A model generated the notes under the pieces. That model did no database searches and was not told where the DNA came from. It saw nothing but the letters and a program-made list of their open reading frames with translations. A program made the translations under genes and the position numbers. A stretch of 21,446 nt of DNA from a virus. Positions 1 through 5,926 of the stretch are shown one piece after another (position 1 is the first letter of the stretch; each line of letters begins with the position of its first letter). Where the stretch lies: the IMG/VR virus record IMGVR_UViG_3300042445_001215, positions 1 through 21,446 of that record, one strand, 5' to 3'.

Positions 1-298
1 TAAGTTTTCTTTTTTTAGGATCTTCTTGTGCAGGAGCTTTTTCTTCTTGAGTATATCTTTCTTCAGTTTCAAATTCTTCTGGGTGTTGCATTTGATACAT
101 AGCCATAGATAACTGAGTATCCCATTGGAACTTTTTGAATTTAGCTTCTGCTATATCCATAAGAAGTTTTTCATACTTAACTTGTGATTCTAAGTAAGGA
201 ATAGCATCATCAAAATAAGCTTTCATTTCTTGCTTTCTTTCTGCTAATTGCTCTGGAGTTAATTGGTCTAACTCTTCTTGTTGGTTATTGTTTTCCAT
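1..298 (-). CDS. Acidic coiled-coil-like phage protein, C-terminus cut by window edge
   Basis: Open frame on the minus strand from an ATG at 298 to the left edge, 99 codons with no stop, so the C-terminus is missing. The visible protein begins MENNNQQEELDQL and is rich in Glu, Gln and Lys. A long amphipathic helix is likely over residues 15-70, followed by an acidic stretch and a basic Lys/Arg patch (KKRK) at the edge. No signal peptide or membrane segment is visible. A Bacteroidetes-type promoter lies 20-50 bases upstream and a strong terminator separates it from the lysis-type genes, so it starts a new transcription unit. The family is not recognised; small helical virion or scaffold-associated proteins look like this, but that is a guess. 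Confidence 0.75.
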   Translation of the reverse strand, partial: MENNNQQEELDQLTPEQLAERKQEMKAYFDDAIPYLESQVKYEKLLMDIAEAKFKKFQWDTQLSMAMYQMQHPEEFETEERYTQEEKAPAQEDPKKRKL

Positions 299-320
299 TT
301 TTATACTTTTAAAGTTTACA

Positions 321-348
321 CAAATATACAATTTTTTGTTTAAACAAA
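321..348 (-). promoter_or_regulatory. Bacteroidetes-type promoter for the left-edge gene
   Basis: On the minus strand TATATTTG (321-328) matches the Bacteroidetes -7 box TAnnTTTG. A TTTG at 345-348 lies 16 bases upstream, where the -33 box is expected. The predicted start of transcription is about 20 bases before the ATG at 298, and the site lies just after a terminator. Confidence 0.6.
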
Positions 349-349
349 A

Positions 350-391
350 TAAATTTAAAAGAAAAATCCAGATACATAAGTACCTGGATCT
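350..391 (-). terminator. Rho-independent terminator closing the lysis-type operon
   Basis: Read on the minus strand, a 12-bp stem (two G-U pairs, arms at 364-375 and 380-391) closes on a 4-base loop and is followed by a T-rich tract (350-366). It lies directly downstream of the gene ending at 413. Confidence 0.85.
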
Positions 392-412
392 GAGAATATA
401 TGATAATTTATT

Positions 413-769
413 CTACTTTTTCTTTTTAACTGAAGCTGTTTTTTTAGTCATCATAGGTTTTGATTTTATAGTAGTTTTCTGCATTTTAACAGAACCTCCC
501 TTTTTCATACCTAATGCTTCTTTAGCTTCTTTTCCAAAAAGACCTTTTTTATTAGCTATAAGTGCAGCTGTTGCAAGACCCGCACCTATAATAGGACCCT
601 TAACTTTATCAACACCTTCTTTAAAGTTGTGCCATACTTCGCGTCTTCTATTTTTTCTAGCAGCTTTAGATGATTTACACCCACCATCACCAGGTCCACA
701 TCCTTTAGATGATCCTCCTGTTGAGTAACTTTTCATAGATCTAATGATCTGATTTTTGTCATGTATCAT
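413..769 (-). CDS. Small basic Lys-rich phage protein with Gly/Cys-rich N-terminus
   Basis: 118 aa if the ATG at 769 is used. A second ATG at 736 would give a 107-aa form beginning MKSYSTGGSSKGCGPGDGG. The N-terminal third is Gly/Ser/Cys-rich with a CGPGDGGC motif, then comes an Arg/Lys cluster (KAARKNRRR), a short Gly/Ala segment that could be a weak amphipathic or membrane helix (about residues 59-74), and a very basic C-terminus ending in KKKK. It is the last gene before the strong terminator and starts 3 bases after the stop of the 52-aa gene, so it belongs to the lysis-type operon. No family is recognised. The charge suggests nucleic-acid or membrane binding, but this is inference. Confidence 0.8.
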   Translation of the reverse strand: MIHDKNQIIRSMKSYSTGGSSKGCGPGDGGCKSSKAARKNRRREVWHNFKEGVDKVKGPIIGAGLATAALIANKKGLFGKEAKEALGMKKGGSVKMQKTTIKSKPMMTKKTASVKKKK

Positions 770-771
770 GA

Positions 772-930
772 TTATCTGTTTTTAATTGTTAAGTTAAATA
801 AAGTAAACATATAGAATTCTCTAGATATGTCTACTTCTATAGTTAAAATATCCAGTGAAGATATTCTCAATCTAATTGATACTTTATCCCACTGTTTATT
901 TACTGATTTCCAGCTGTTTCTAAATTTCAT
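772..930 (-). CDS. 52-aa phage protein filling the gap between peptidase and basic protein
   Basis: A complete frame from the ATG at 930 to the TAA at 772-774. It fills the space between the M15 peptidase stop (937) and the next start (769) almost exactly, as expected in a packed phage operon. The product begins MKFRNSWKSVNKQWDKVSI and ends with a hydrophobic and basic segment (FTLFNLTIKNR). It is basic, with Trp residues in an amphipathic N-terminal half, and has no clear signal peptide. Codon use (AAA, AGA, ATA) resembles its neighbours. Function is unknown. The exact fit and lack of a competing frame on this strand support it as a real gene. Confidence 0.65.
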   Translation of the reverse strand: MKFRNSWKSVNKQWDKVSIRLRISSLDILTIEVDISREFYMFTLFNLTIKNR

Positions 931-936
931 ATCTAC

Positions 937-1398
937 TTATTTATATGGTAAATACTTAGTAGCCCCACCTTGCTTAACAGCTCTTAAAACTTGCTTACGT
1001 TGTTTTCCAGTAGATTCATATGATACATGTACCCAGTCAGGGTTAGCTTCTGTACCAAATTCCCAAATCATTTGATCAAAATTTACATGTTGCTTAATGA
1101 AATCAAAAACTTGCTTATTAGTAATTGATGTTCCATCCATGTCAATATCAATTGCTTCACCTGTACAATGTTGGCTGGACAAACTCCCCCCTACCGCAGT
1201 ATTCAAGGCTTTGCTTCTGTACCCAGAGCTCAAATGAATAGGAACTCCAAAGTGTTCTCTAATTGGTTGGAATACATTCTCAGCTAACTTCTTAAAGTTC
1301 TCAATGTGTTCTGGAGTTGGCATATTGCTAATTCCTTTTCTTTTAGCTGTTTCACTTCTTGTTACTTCTGCTAGTGCTAAATTCTTACTTAATTGCAT
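937..1398 (-). CDS. M15-family zinc peptidase, putative endolysin
   Basis: 153 aa, the usual size of single-domain phage M15 (VanY/M15_3-like) peptidases, which cut peptide crosslinks in peptidoglycan at the end of infection. Visible motifs are SGYRS (58-62), SSQHCTGEAIDID (74-86) and WVHVS (122-126). By family knowledge the zinc ligands would be His77, Asp84 and His124, with Glu113 (in IWEFG) as likely general base. There is no signal peptide, so it needs a holin or similar for release. The holin-like gene lies 17 bases upstream in the same operon. The start at 1398 (MQLSKNLALAEVTRSETAKR) gives the typical N-terminal helix and 'SETA' region of this family. Confidence 0.9.
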   Translation of the reverse strand: MQLSKNLALAEVTRSETAKRKGISNMPTPEHIENFKKLAENVFQPIREHFGVPIHLSSGYRSKALNTAVGGSLSSQHCTGEAIDIDMDGTSITNKQVFDFIKQHVNFDQMIWEFGTEANPDWVHVSYESTGKQRKQVLRAVKQGGATKYLPYK

Positions 1399-1415
1399 CT
1401 TATTTATTTTTATTG

Positions 1416-1691
1416 TTAATCTACTACTTCTTCTGAAGTTTCTTCTTTGTTTTCAGCTTTTTTCTTTAATGACATAATTCTTCCGGCAGTTGTGATACCA
1501 AATGCTCCTAATGTAAGAATCATAAATCCATCAAAGATAAACTCCTTGATAATCAATTCTTTACTTAACATTCCTGTTACTACATCTACCAATAATACAA
1601 AGACCATAGCAAAGAAAGAGATAACTCCTACAAATGCTTGTTCATTAATATTGTTATTGTCACTAATTAATTCTCTAAAAAACTTTTTCAT
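1416..1691 (-). CDS. Holin-like two-helix membrane protein
   Basis: 91 aa with a charged N-terminus (MKKFFREL), two strongly hydrophobic helices (about 19-42 and 50-70) joined by a short turn, and a charged acidic tail (KKKAENKEETSEEVVD). This is the shape of small phage holins, which make holes in the inner membrane so the endolysin can reach the wall. It lies immediately upstream of the M15 peptidase, the usual holin-endolysin pairing, and its start overlaps the stop of the exported protein upstream by 4 bases. Assignment rests on topology and position, since holins share little sequence. Another small inner-membrane role is possible. Confidence 0.65.
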   Translation of the reverse strand: MKKFFRELISDNNNINEQAFVGVISFFAMVFVLLVDVVTGMLSKELIIKEFIFDGFMILTLGAFGITTAGRIMSLKKKAENKEETSEEVVD

Positions 1692-2245
1692 TGTTTATAA
1701 TTTAATAAGGGAGCTAATGTTACTTTAGGTCTCTTAGGTTTAATAATATCTGTATACCAATACTTATGTGGTTCTTCCTGGTCTTCTTCTGTATTTACAG
1801 GCTCATCATATCTATAAAAAAATATGTCTCCTGTATGATCATCTTTTCTAACATAATGCTGACTTAAATCTACAGAATACACTAAAGTATCTTTCCATGA
1901 ATAATATAACCATGTGTTATTTATTGCAGCATTTAGTAACCAATGCTCTAATAAATCTAATCTTTTTGCTAATTCTAAGTTATAGGTAAATGTTTCTATA
2001 AGTTCTGTCTTCTGAATTAGTAATGTATCTTTAATAGCAAGTAAACTATCTTTATCAGCTACCTCAATTTTAAAGGCTGCTATCTTAGCTTTCTGGCTTT
2101 CAAATATGTCATTGATATTCTTTGCTTGTGCTTTTGTAAGAATAACAACTGAGTCACCTTTAATTACCGTCTGAAGCGGGTAGTTTGATTGGCTGAAAAT
2201 CAAACTGCTCACCAGTAGACTGCTTAATATTAATAGCTTTTTCAT
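1688..2245 (-). CDS. Exported periplasmic protein with signal peptide, possible outer spanin partner
   Basis: 185 aa. The N-terminus MKKLLILSSLLVSSLIFSQ is a clear signal peptide with probable cleavage near residue 19. It lacks a lipobox Cys, so it should be released or held by partners rather than lipidated. The mature part holds a coiled-coil stretch (about 45-95) and an aromatic, acidic C-terminal region ending with a basic Pro/Lys segment. Its first 86 bases overlap, in another frame, the end of the upstream coiled-coil gene. That nested arrangement, in a lysis-gene setting, recalls Rz/Rz1-type spanin pairs, which fuse inner and outer membranes. The absence of a lipid anchor argues against a classical outer spanin. 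Confidence 0.7.
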   Translation of the reverse strand: MKKLLILSSLLVSSLIFSQSNYPLQTVIKGDSVVILTKAQAKNINDIFESQKAKIAAFKIEVADKDSLLAIKDTLLIQKTELIETFTYNLELAKRLDLLEHWLLNAAINNTWLYYSWKDTLVYSVDLSQHYVRKDDHTGDIFFYRYDEPVNTEEDQEEPHKYWYTDIIKPKRPKVTLAPLLNYKQ

Positions 2246-2549
2246 CTGATAATTCTTTTTTAATATCTTTTACAACTGCATTAGTGCTATCTAAACTTCC
2301 AATAACCTCTGAAACCATAGACTCTAAATTAGCTTTATCTTCCACAAGTGCTTCATTCTTAGCTTTTAATGAATTAACACTTTTTTTTAAACTTCCATTT
2401 TGTTTTGTAAGTGTCTGATTTGCAGTAGTAAGTACTTCATTCTTTTCAACTACTACAACATGACCATGACCAGTTGAAAATACTTGAAAACAAATAAGTG
2501 CTATGAATCCAATAGCAGAACCTAATATGATTCTCTTATTCTTTTTCAT
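2160..2549 (-). CDS. Membrane-anchored coiled-coil protein, inner-spanin-like
   Basis: 129 aa. One N-terminal hydrophobic helix (about residues 7-24) after MKKNKR would anchor it in the inner membrane with the rest in the periplasm. Residues 30-115 form a long predicted coiled coil (repeated Asn/Lys/Leu/Glu heptads), the architecture of an Rz-like inner spanin. The last 86 bases overlap the start of the exported protein downstream, and its own start overlaps the upstream gene by 4 bases, suggesting coupled translation. An odd His-rich turn (GHGHVVVV) follows the membrane helix. Function is inferred from topology and operon position only. Confidence 0.7.
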   Translation of the reverse strand: MKKNKRIILGSAIGFIALICFQVFSTGHGHVVVVEKNEVLTTANQTLTKQNGSLKKSVNSLKAKNEALVEDKANLESMVSEVIGSLDSTNAVVKDIKKELSDEKAINIKQSTGEQFDFQPIKLPASDGN

Positions 2550-2791
2550 TTTCTTTTACCAAACAAAGTCAAAACTGTTTCCTTTAAACTCTTAGAATGC
2601 TCTGTACTTTCTTCTAACTTTTTTTCTAAGTCTTCTCTGTACTCACCTTCTAACTCTTCAACTCTTGATCTATAATCATCCTCACTCTTCATAAGTCTAT
2701 TAAGAAAAATCCAGCACAAATAACCTAATCCTAAGACTGCAAAGCCTAGGATACCGTATTGAGTTAAACTTTCAAATATTCCAAATGACAT
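2546..2791 (-). CDS. Small membrane protein, paralogue of the next gene upstream
   Basis: 81 aa: a short polar start, one hydrophobic helix (about 10-33, containing GILGFAVLGLGYLCWIF), then a charged helical tail (repeated Glu/Lys, about 34-70) and a basic end (GKRK). The membrane segment aligns with that of the gene at 2794-3000 (xGLxGYxxWIFxxRxxxxxD), so the two look like a duplication that diverged in the tail. It is coupled to the downstream gene by an ATGA-type overlap. It could be an alternative holin, antiholin or other lysis-timing protein; the sequence alone does not decide. Confidence 0.7.
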   Translation of the reverse strand: MSFGIFESLTQYGILGFAVLGLGYLCWIFLNRLMKSEDDYRSRVEELEGEYREDLEKKLEESTEHSKSLKETVLTLFGKRK

Positions 2792-2793
2792 GA

Positions 2794-3000
2794 CTATTTA
2801 CTTTTAGTTGTTCTTGTTTTCTTTTTAGCTGTTTTAATTAACTCTTCTTTAAGTCTATCTTTCTCAGCAAGATGTCTTTTAATAAAGATCCATGCAACAT
2901 ATCCTAAAGCTAATACAGCTAATCCAGCAGGTCCGTAGTTTCCTAGTTGACCAAATACTCCAAAGTCTGGAGTTCCGTTTGCTACTGATGTTGTATCCAT
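2794..3000 (-). CDS. Small membrane protein with basic tail, paralogue of downstream gene
   Basis: 68 aa. A polar, Gly-rich N-terminus (MDTTSVANGTPDFGVFGQL) precedes a hydrophobic helix (about 25-45, with LAVLALGYVAWIF), then a very basic C-terminus (KKKTRTTKSK). The helix region matches that of the 2546-2791 product, supporting tandem duplication. It lies 2 bases from each neighbour. Topology fits a pinholin-like or antiholin-like protein, but no family is recognised. Confidence 0.65.
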   Translation of the reverse strand: MDTTSVANGTPDFGVFGQLGNYGPAGLAVLALGYVAWIFIKRHLAEKDRLKEELIKTAKKKTRTTKSK

Positions 3001-3001
3001 A

Positions 3002-3268
3002 TTAATTATGTAATTTTAACATTAATTCTTTTACTGCAGTAGATAAATCACTTACATTTCTTGCAAGCATTTTAAGTTCTAATTGGGTTTGTTCTTGAAT
3101 AGCTTGGTATTTTAATCTTGCTTCTTGTTCTACAAGTTCTACCTTACCTTTTAATTTACCCATATCTTCTACTGTTTTTCTAACATCAGTATGGACCATT
3201 CTTAAAAAATAGCCTATTACAGCTAATGCAGTAATCAGACCTGCTTGAATCAATTCTCCGTATGTCAT
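3002..3268 (-). CDS. Membrane-anchored coiled-coil protein
   Basis: 88 aa with an N-terminal hydrophobic helix (about 8-25, GLITALAVIGYFLRMV) and a long charged coiled coil (30-85). The topology is the reverse of XhlA-type proteins (coiled coil first, anchor last). It is translationally coupled to the upstream gene (4-base overlap at 3265-3268). It sits in a run of five consecutive small membrane or exported genes between the phage promoter motif at 3773-3787 and the endolysin, so a lysis or envelope role is likely. Function unknown. Confidence 0.65.
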   Translation of the reverse strand: MTYGELIQAGLITALAVIGYFLRMVHTDVRKTVEDMGKLKGKVELVEQEARLKYQAIQEQTQLELKMLARNVSDLSTAVKELMLKLHN

Positions 3269-3762
3269 GGCTTTAATATTAATGCACCAGCTAATATCCC
3301 ATTAAGGATAAAAGACCAGTTCCGTTGTCTTTTTATTTTTTTTATGTCTAGTGTTAAGGATGATATGATAGTGTCCTTAGAATTGATTATATAGCGTTGT
3401 GCAGTGATTATAGTGTCTTGACTTGATATGATTAAGTCTTTTTCTTTATCTCTACGGTATAGAGTGTGAATCATTGTATCCTGGATCTGTACAATGTTGA
3501 AAGTATCTCTTGCATTTTTAACAGCATCTAACTGTGACTGTAAATCAAAAAGACCATTATTAAGTTCTGAAATAATAAGTTTACTGTTGTCAATAACTTT
3601 ACCTTTCTCTTTAATAATAGTCTCCTTACCTTCTATTCTTTTCTCAATTGTTTTTTGAGTAGACACGGGGTATACTTGTTTTGGATCTCTCATTAATAAG
3701 ACAAAACACATTACCCCTGAACAAAGGGTTAAAATTATAGATAAGTTCTCTTTTTTAAACAT
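3265..3762 (-). CDS. Coiled-coil protein with hydrophobic segments at both ends, first gene of lysis-type operon
   Basis: 165 aa from the ATG at 3762 (MFKKENLSIILTLCSG). An ATG at 3771 is an alternative; the frame extends to a TTG at 3786, but that TTG lies inside the promoter motif and cannot be the start. Hydrophobic helices lie near the N-terminus (about 7-24) and at the C-terminus (about 148-163, FILNGILAGALIL). The middle is a charged coiled coil with repeats of the type 'SKDTIISS'. With both ends in the membrane and a periplasmic or cytoplasmic coiled coil between, it could be an envelope-spanning or unimolecular-spanin-like protein, though it lacks a lipobox. It is the first gene behind the phage motif. 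Confidence 0.65.
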   Translation of the reverse strand: MFKKENLSIILTLCSGVMCFVLLMRDPKQVYPVSTQKTIEKRIEGKETIIKEKGKVIDNSKLIISELNNGLFDLQSQLDAVKNARDTFNIVQIQDTMIHTLYRRDKEKDLIISSQDTIITAQRYIINSKDTIISSLTLDIKKIKRQRNWSFILNGILAGALILKP

Positions 3763-3772
3763 AGACACCATA

Positions 3773-3787
3773 TCTATAATATACAAA
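3773..3787 (-). promoter_or_regulatory. Recurrent phage promoter-like motif, copy 4
   Basis: On the minus strand TTTTTTTGTATATT runs straight into TATAGATA, just before the first gene of the lysis-type operon. The same two blocks occur at 225-250 bases past 10000, at 14236-14262 and at 15310-15334, always at the head of a minus-strand unit. Here the spacing between blocks is shorter (5 bases, against 10-11 elsewhere). Confidence 0.5.
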
Positions 3788-3824
3788 AAAATTATATAAT
3801 AGGGGCCTTATATTAGTAAAAAGA

Positions 3825-4271
3825 TTATCTTTTCTTGTTGATCTTTAAATATTTATACCAAACTCTTTCATGAAAAAAGTATACAATTGGTTTAATCATT
3901 AACTCACCTACTCCAAGTAAAGAAGATACTTCAAGTGACATACCTAAAGAATAAGCTGAGATAACTGTAATAAGAGTACCTAAGATTCTATAAGAAAATG
4001 TTTTTAATATATGCCTTATCATAACTGACTCTTCTTTAACAGTTATTATGTAAGCTATATTATTTTTAATATTAAGATATCCTTCACAACTAACATGCCA
4101 CTTATAAACTTGAATTTCTTCTATCCAATCTTTTGATGTGTATGTATGACCATCTACTATAACATTAGATACTAAAGTTTCTCTACCATCAGTAATTAAT
4201 CTCCACTGATCTTCTTCAGAAGTAGATGCTGTATTAAATCTAATTTGAAATTGTTGAGATTTTACATTCAT
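3825..4271 (-). CDS. DUF2061 membrane protein with phage-type N-terminal domain (sulfation operon)
   Basis: 148 aa in two parts. Residues 1-80 form a soluble beta-rich domain (begins MNVKSQQFQIRFNTASTSEE, contains WRLITDGRETLVSN and YKWHVSCEGYL). Residues 84-142 match the DUF2061 membrane domain: RHILKTFSYRILGT, a hydrophobic pair of helices, then the HERVWYK signature. DUF2061 proteins are known as small inner-membrane proteins often encoded beside sulfate-activation genes such as cysC. That fits here: the gene is last in a coupled operon with an APS-kinase-like protein and a sulfotransferase, overlapping its neighbour by ATGA. The N-terminal domain is not part of ordinary DUF2061 proteins. 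A role in sulfate or nucleotide handling at the membrane is inferred. Confidence 0.8.
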   Translation of the reverse strand: MNVKSQQFQIRFNTASTSEEDQWRLITDGRETLVSNVIVDGHTYTSKDWIEEIQVYKWHVSCEGYLNIKNNIAYIITVKEESVMIRHILKTFSYRILGTLITVISAYSLGMSLEVSSLLGVGELMIKPIVYFFHERVWYKYLKINKKR

Positions 4272-4675
4272 AATTTCCCTTCTTTATACATTTGTTCTCT
4301 AACTTTTGTTGCTGATATCTCTCCTATTTGTACGGGAGGTACATGCTCAATGATATCATAACCAACTCCTCTACCAAACTCAATTGAGCATATGTCAGGG
4401 ATGATGCTAACTTTAACCACACCTTGATTGCAAAGTTCTTTATATTCATTACTAATATTGTTTAATACTTCTTCTGCTGTCCAAGGATTTTTTGTATCTG
4501 GTGCAATGTCTCTTATTGCTATCCAAACTTTTTTTCCATTATCTAAAGCTTGATTAAATAAAGCTTTATGACCATCATGTAGTGGTTGCCATCTGCCTAC
4601 AAATAAAGCATATTGTTCTGGCTTTGCTGGTAGAGATGAGCCTACATGTACTATTTTTTCCCACTTGTTTTCCAT
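4268..4675 (-). CDS. HxGH-type nucleotidyltransferase (cytidylyltransferase-like)
   Basis: 135 aa. The core motifs of the nucleotidylyltransferase superfamily are clear: GRWQPLHDGH at 27-36 (the HxGH nucleotide-binding motif, His33/His36) and ISATKVR at 120-126 (equivalent of the ISSTxxR motif), with GRGVGY at 101-106 between them. Such enzymes move an AMP or CMP group from ATP or CTP to a small acceptor. The acceptor cannot be read from sequence. NMN, a sugar or polyol phosphate, or in this operon sulfate are the candidates, the last because the next genes are APS-kinase-like and sulfotransferase. It overlaps both neighbours (25 bases upstream, 4 downstream). Confidence 0.8.
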   Translation of the reverse strand: MENKWEKIVHVGSSLPAKPEQYALFVGRWQPLHDGHKALFNQALDNGKKVWIAIRDIAPDTKNPWTAEEVLNNISNEYKELCNQGVVKVSIIPDICSIEFGRGVGYDIIEHVPPVQIGEISATKVREQMYKEGKL

Positions 4676-5109
4676 ACTACGTCTGTTATATAATTAATGC
4701 ATGCATCAACTGAATTAGTGTCTGTGTTTAATATATGTACTCCTTCAGATGCAACAGGAGTTTCAAAATCTTTTACATGATAGTTTTCTCTTCCTCTAGG
4801 TTCTTGATATGTAAGATAAAAGAAATGAGTTTCTGGATATAAATTTTTTATATAACTTCTTACTTCTTCATAAGGAAATACCATAGAATAAATTACATTT
4901 GACTTAAGTAAAGTCTCATGCATGTAATAACCTATATCACAAGCTTTAGTAAGATTTTTAATTCTGCCTTCTTTAGAGTAATCACTATTCTTAAATACTT
5001 CTCTAAATTTATCCCCATCTATTATTTCTGAATCAGAAAGTTTTTTAGCTAACTCTAAAGCTAATGTACTTTTACCAGAATGAGGTTGTCCAAATAATAC
5101 TACTATCAT
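4651..5109 (-). CDS. Adenylylsulfate-kinase-like (CysC-like) P-loop kinase
   Basis: 152 aa. A Walker A P-loop (GQPHSGKST, 7-15) is followed by the DGD motif and downstream Arg (IIDGDKFR, 29-36), an R-x-x-N stretch (RIKNLTKACDIG), a MVFPYEEVR segment that matches the 'FISPYR' region, and a C-terminal RENYHVKDFETP that matches the lid/'KNFTGI.SPYE' part of APS kinases. APS kinase phosphorylates adenylyl sulfate to PAPS, the sulfate donor used by sulfotransferases, and a sulfotransferase is encoded immediately upstream with a 4-base overlap. It is shorter than cellular CysC (about 200 aa) but retains the core. Another small-molecule kinase activity is possible. Confidence 0.75.
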   Translation of the reverse strand: MIVVLFGQPHSGKSTLALELAKKLSDSEIIDGDKFREVFKNSDYSKEGRIKNLTKACDIGYYMHETLLKSNVIYSMVFPYEEVRSYIKNLYPETHFFYLTYQEPRGRENYHVKDFETPVASEGVHILNTDTNSVDACINYITDVVWKTSGKK

Positions 5110-5924
5110 TGTTTGTAATTAAAGGCTTGATTAAACCATTGATAATTATTCCATATCCAATCTACTACATCTTTACCTAAGATATCTTTAGCATTAGAAG
5201 GAACTACATCTAATTTTTTTCTAATAACATGATCTCCAAATGCACCATATACCGCGTCATCTTCTTGAGTAACTTGTTCTATGTTATCAAAGTCATGTTC
5301 ATATTCCGGAATACCTAAGTAGTTATAAATACCTTTCATAACTTGTTCTGGGTATAAACATAAATCTTCAAACTTAACAAAGTGTATCTTCTTATCAATA
5401 CCCATTCTAAAGATCTCTGAGAGTCTTTCTAAAGCCATTCCTACAGGAACACCTTGTGCCCAAATATCTACTCTCTTAGGGACTGATGTACCTTGCATTT
5501 TAGACCAATCTAAAATAGGATCTTGTTGCTCAGGATTTTTTCTATAGTTTTTTTCCATAGATGTAAAAACATCTTTAAGATCTCTAACCATACAAATAAT
5601 CTTAGGCTCTGGATATATTGAATTTAAAAAGTCATGGTGGATACCCCAACCTCTTGATTTATCAACTACATATTTTTTATCAGTAATACCTTCATAGAAT
5701 CCTATCATACCTTTTTGACAAAACTCTAAGAAACCTTTTTTCATTAGTTCAGAATCTTGTGCTTTAAATTCAGGTGAATTAGTATAGTTTGCTCTAGCAG
5801 CAAATACAAGTTCTAATACTCCTGATGTAGGGGTAGCATATATATCTGTATTCTGTGCTAAAATATTTTGCAATAAAGTGCTACCAGACCTAGGCATGGA
5901 AGACTGAAAGAATAATTTTTCCAT
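5106..5924 (-). CDS. PAPS-dependent sulfotransferase
   Basis: 272 aa, typical length for the family. The 5'-phosphosulfate-binding loop is at residues 8-20 (SSMPRSGSTLLQN) and the 3'-phosphate-binding region at 113-130 (VRDLKDVFTSMEKNYRKN). Aromatic/His-rich segments (RGWGIHHDF at 91-99) shape the acceptor site. The pattern is closest to the tyrosylprotein/carbohydrate sulfotransferase type and resembles sulfotransferases known from marine phage metagenomes. It transfers sulfate from PAPS to a hydroxyl of a sugar or protein. It has no signal or membrane segment, so it acts in the cytoplasm. It lies 2 bases after the GT9 gene, and its stop overlaps the APS-kinase-like gene, which suggests in-house donor supply. 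Confidence 0.85.
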   Translation of the reverse strand: MEKLFFQSSMPRSGSTLLQNILAQNTDIYATPTSGVLELVFAARANYTNSPEFKAQDSELMKKGFLEFCQKGMIGFYEGITDKKYVVDKSRGWGIHHDFLNSIYPEPKIICMVRDLKDVFTSMEKNYRKNPEQQDPILDWSKMQGTSVPKRVDIWAQGVPVGMALERLSEIFRMGIDKKIHFVKFEDLCLYPEQVMKGIYNYLGIPEYEHDFDNIEQVTQEDDAVYGAFGDHVIRKKLDVVPSNAKDILGKDVVDWIWNNYQWFNQAFNYKQ

Positions 5925-5926
5925 AG

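Noticed and set aside
288-728. 146-codon plus-strand frame with a hydrophobic stretch
   Set aside because: It starts at TTG, is antisense to the basic protein gene, and crosses the minus-strand promoter and terminator.
827-1075. 82-codon plus-strand frame
   Set aside because: It lies antisense to the M15 peptidase and the 52-aa gene, both of which have better evidence, and no plus-strand promoter is visible.
3788-3824. Terminator after the DUF2061 gene
   Set aside because: AT-only short palindromes are present, but no stem with G-C pairs and a proper T-run could be drawn with confidence.
4268-4675. Calling the nucleotidyltransferase an ATP sulfurylase or NadM outright
   Set aside because: Only superfamily motifs are visible; the acceptor-specific residues cannot be assigned from sequence, so the substrate is left open.
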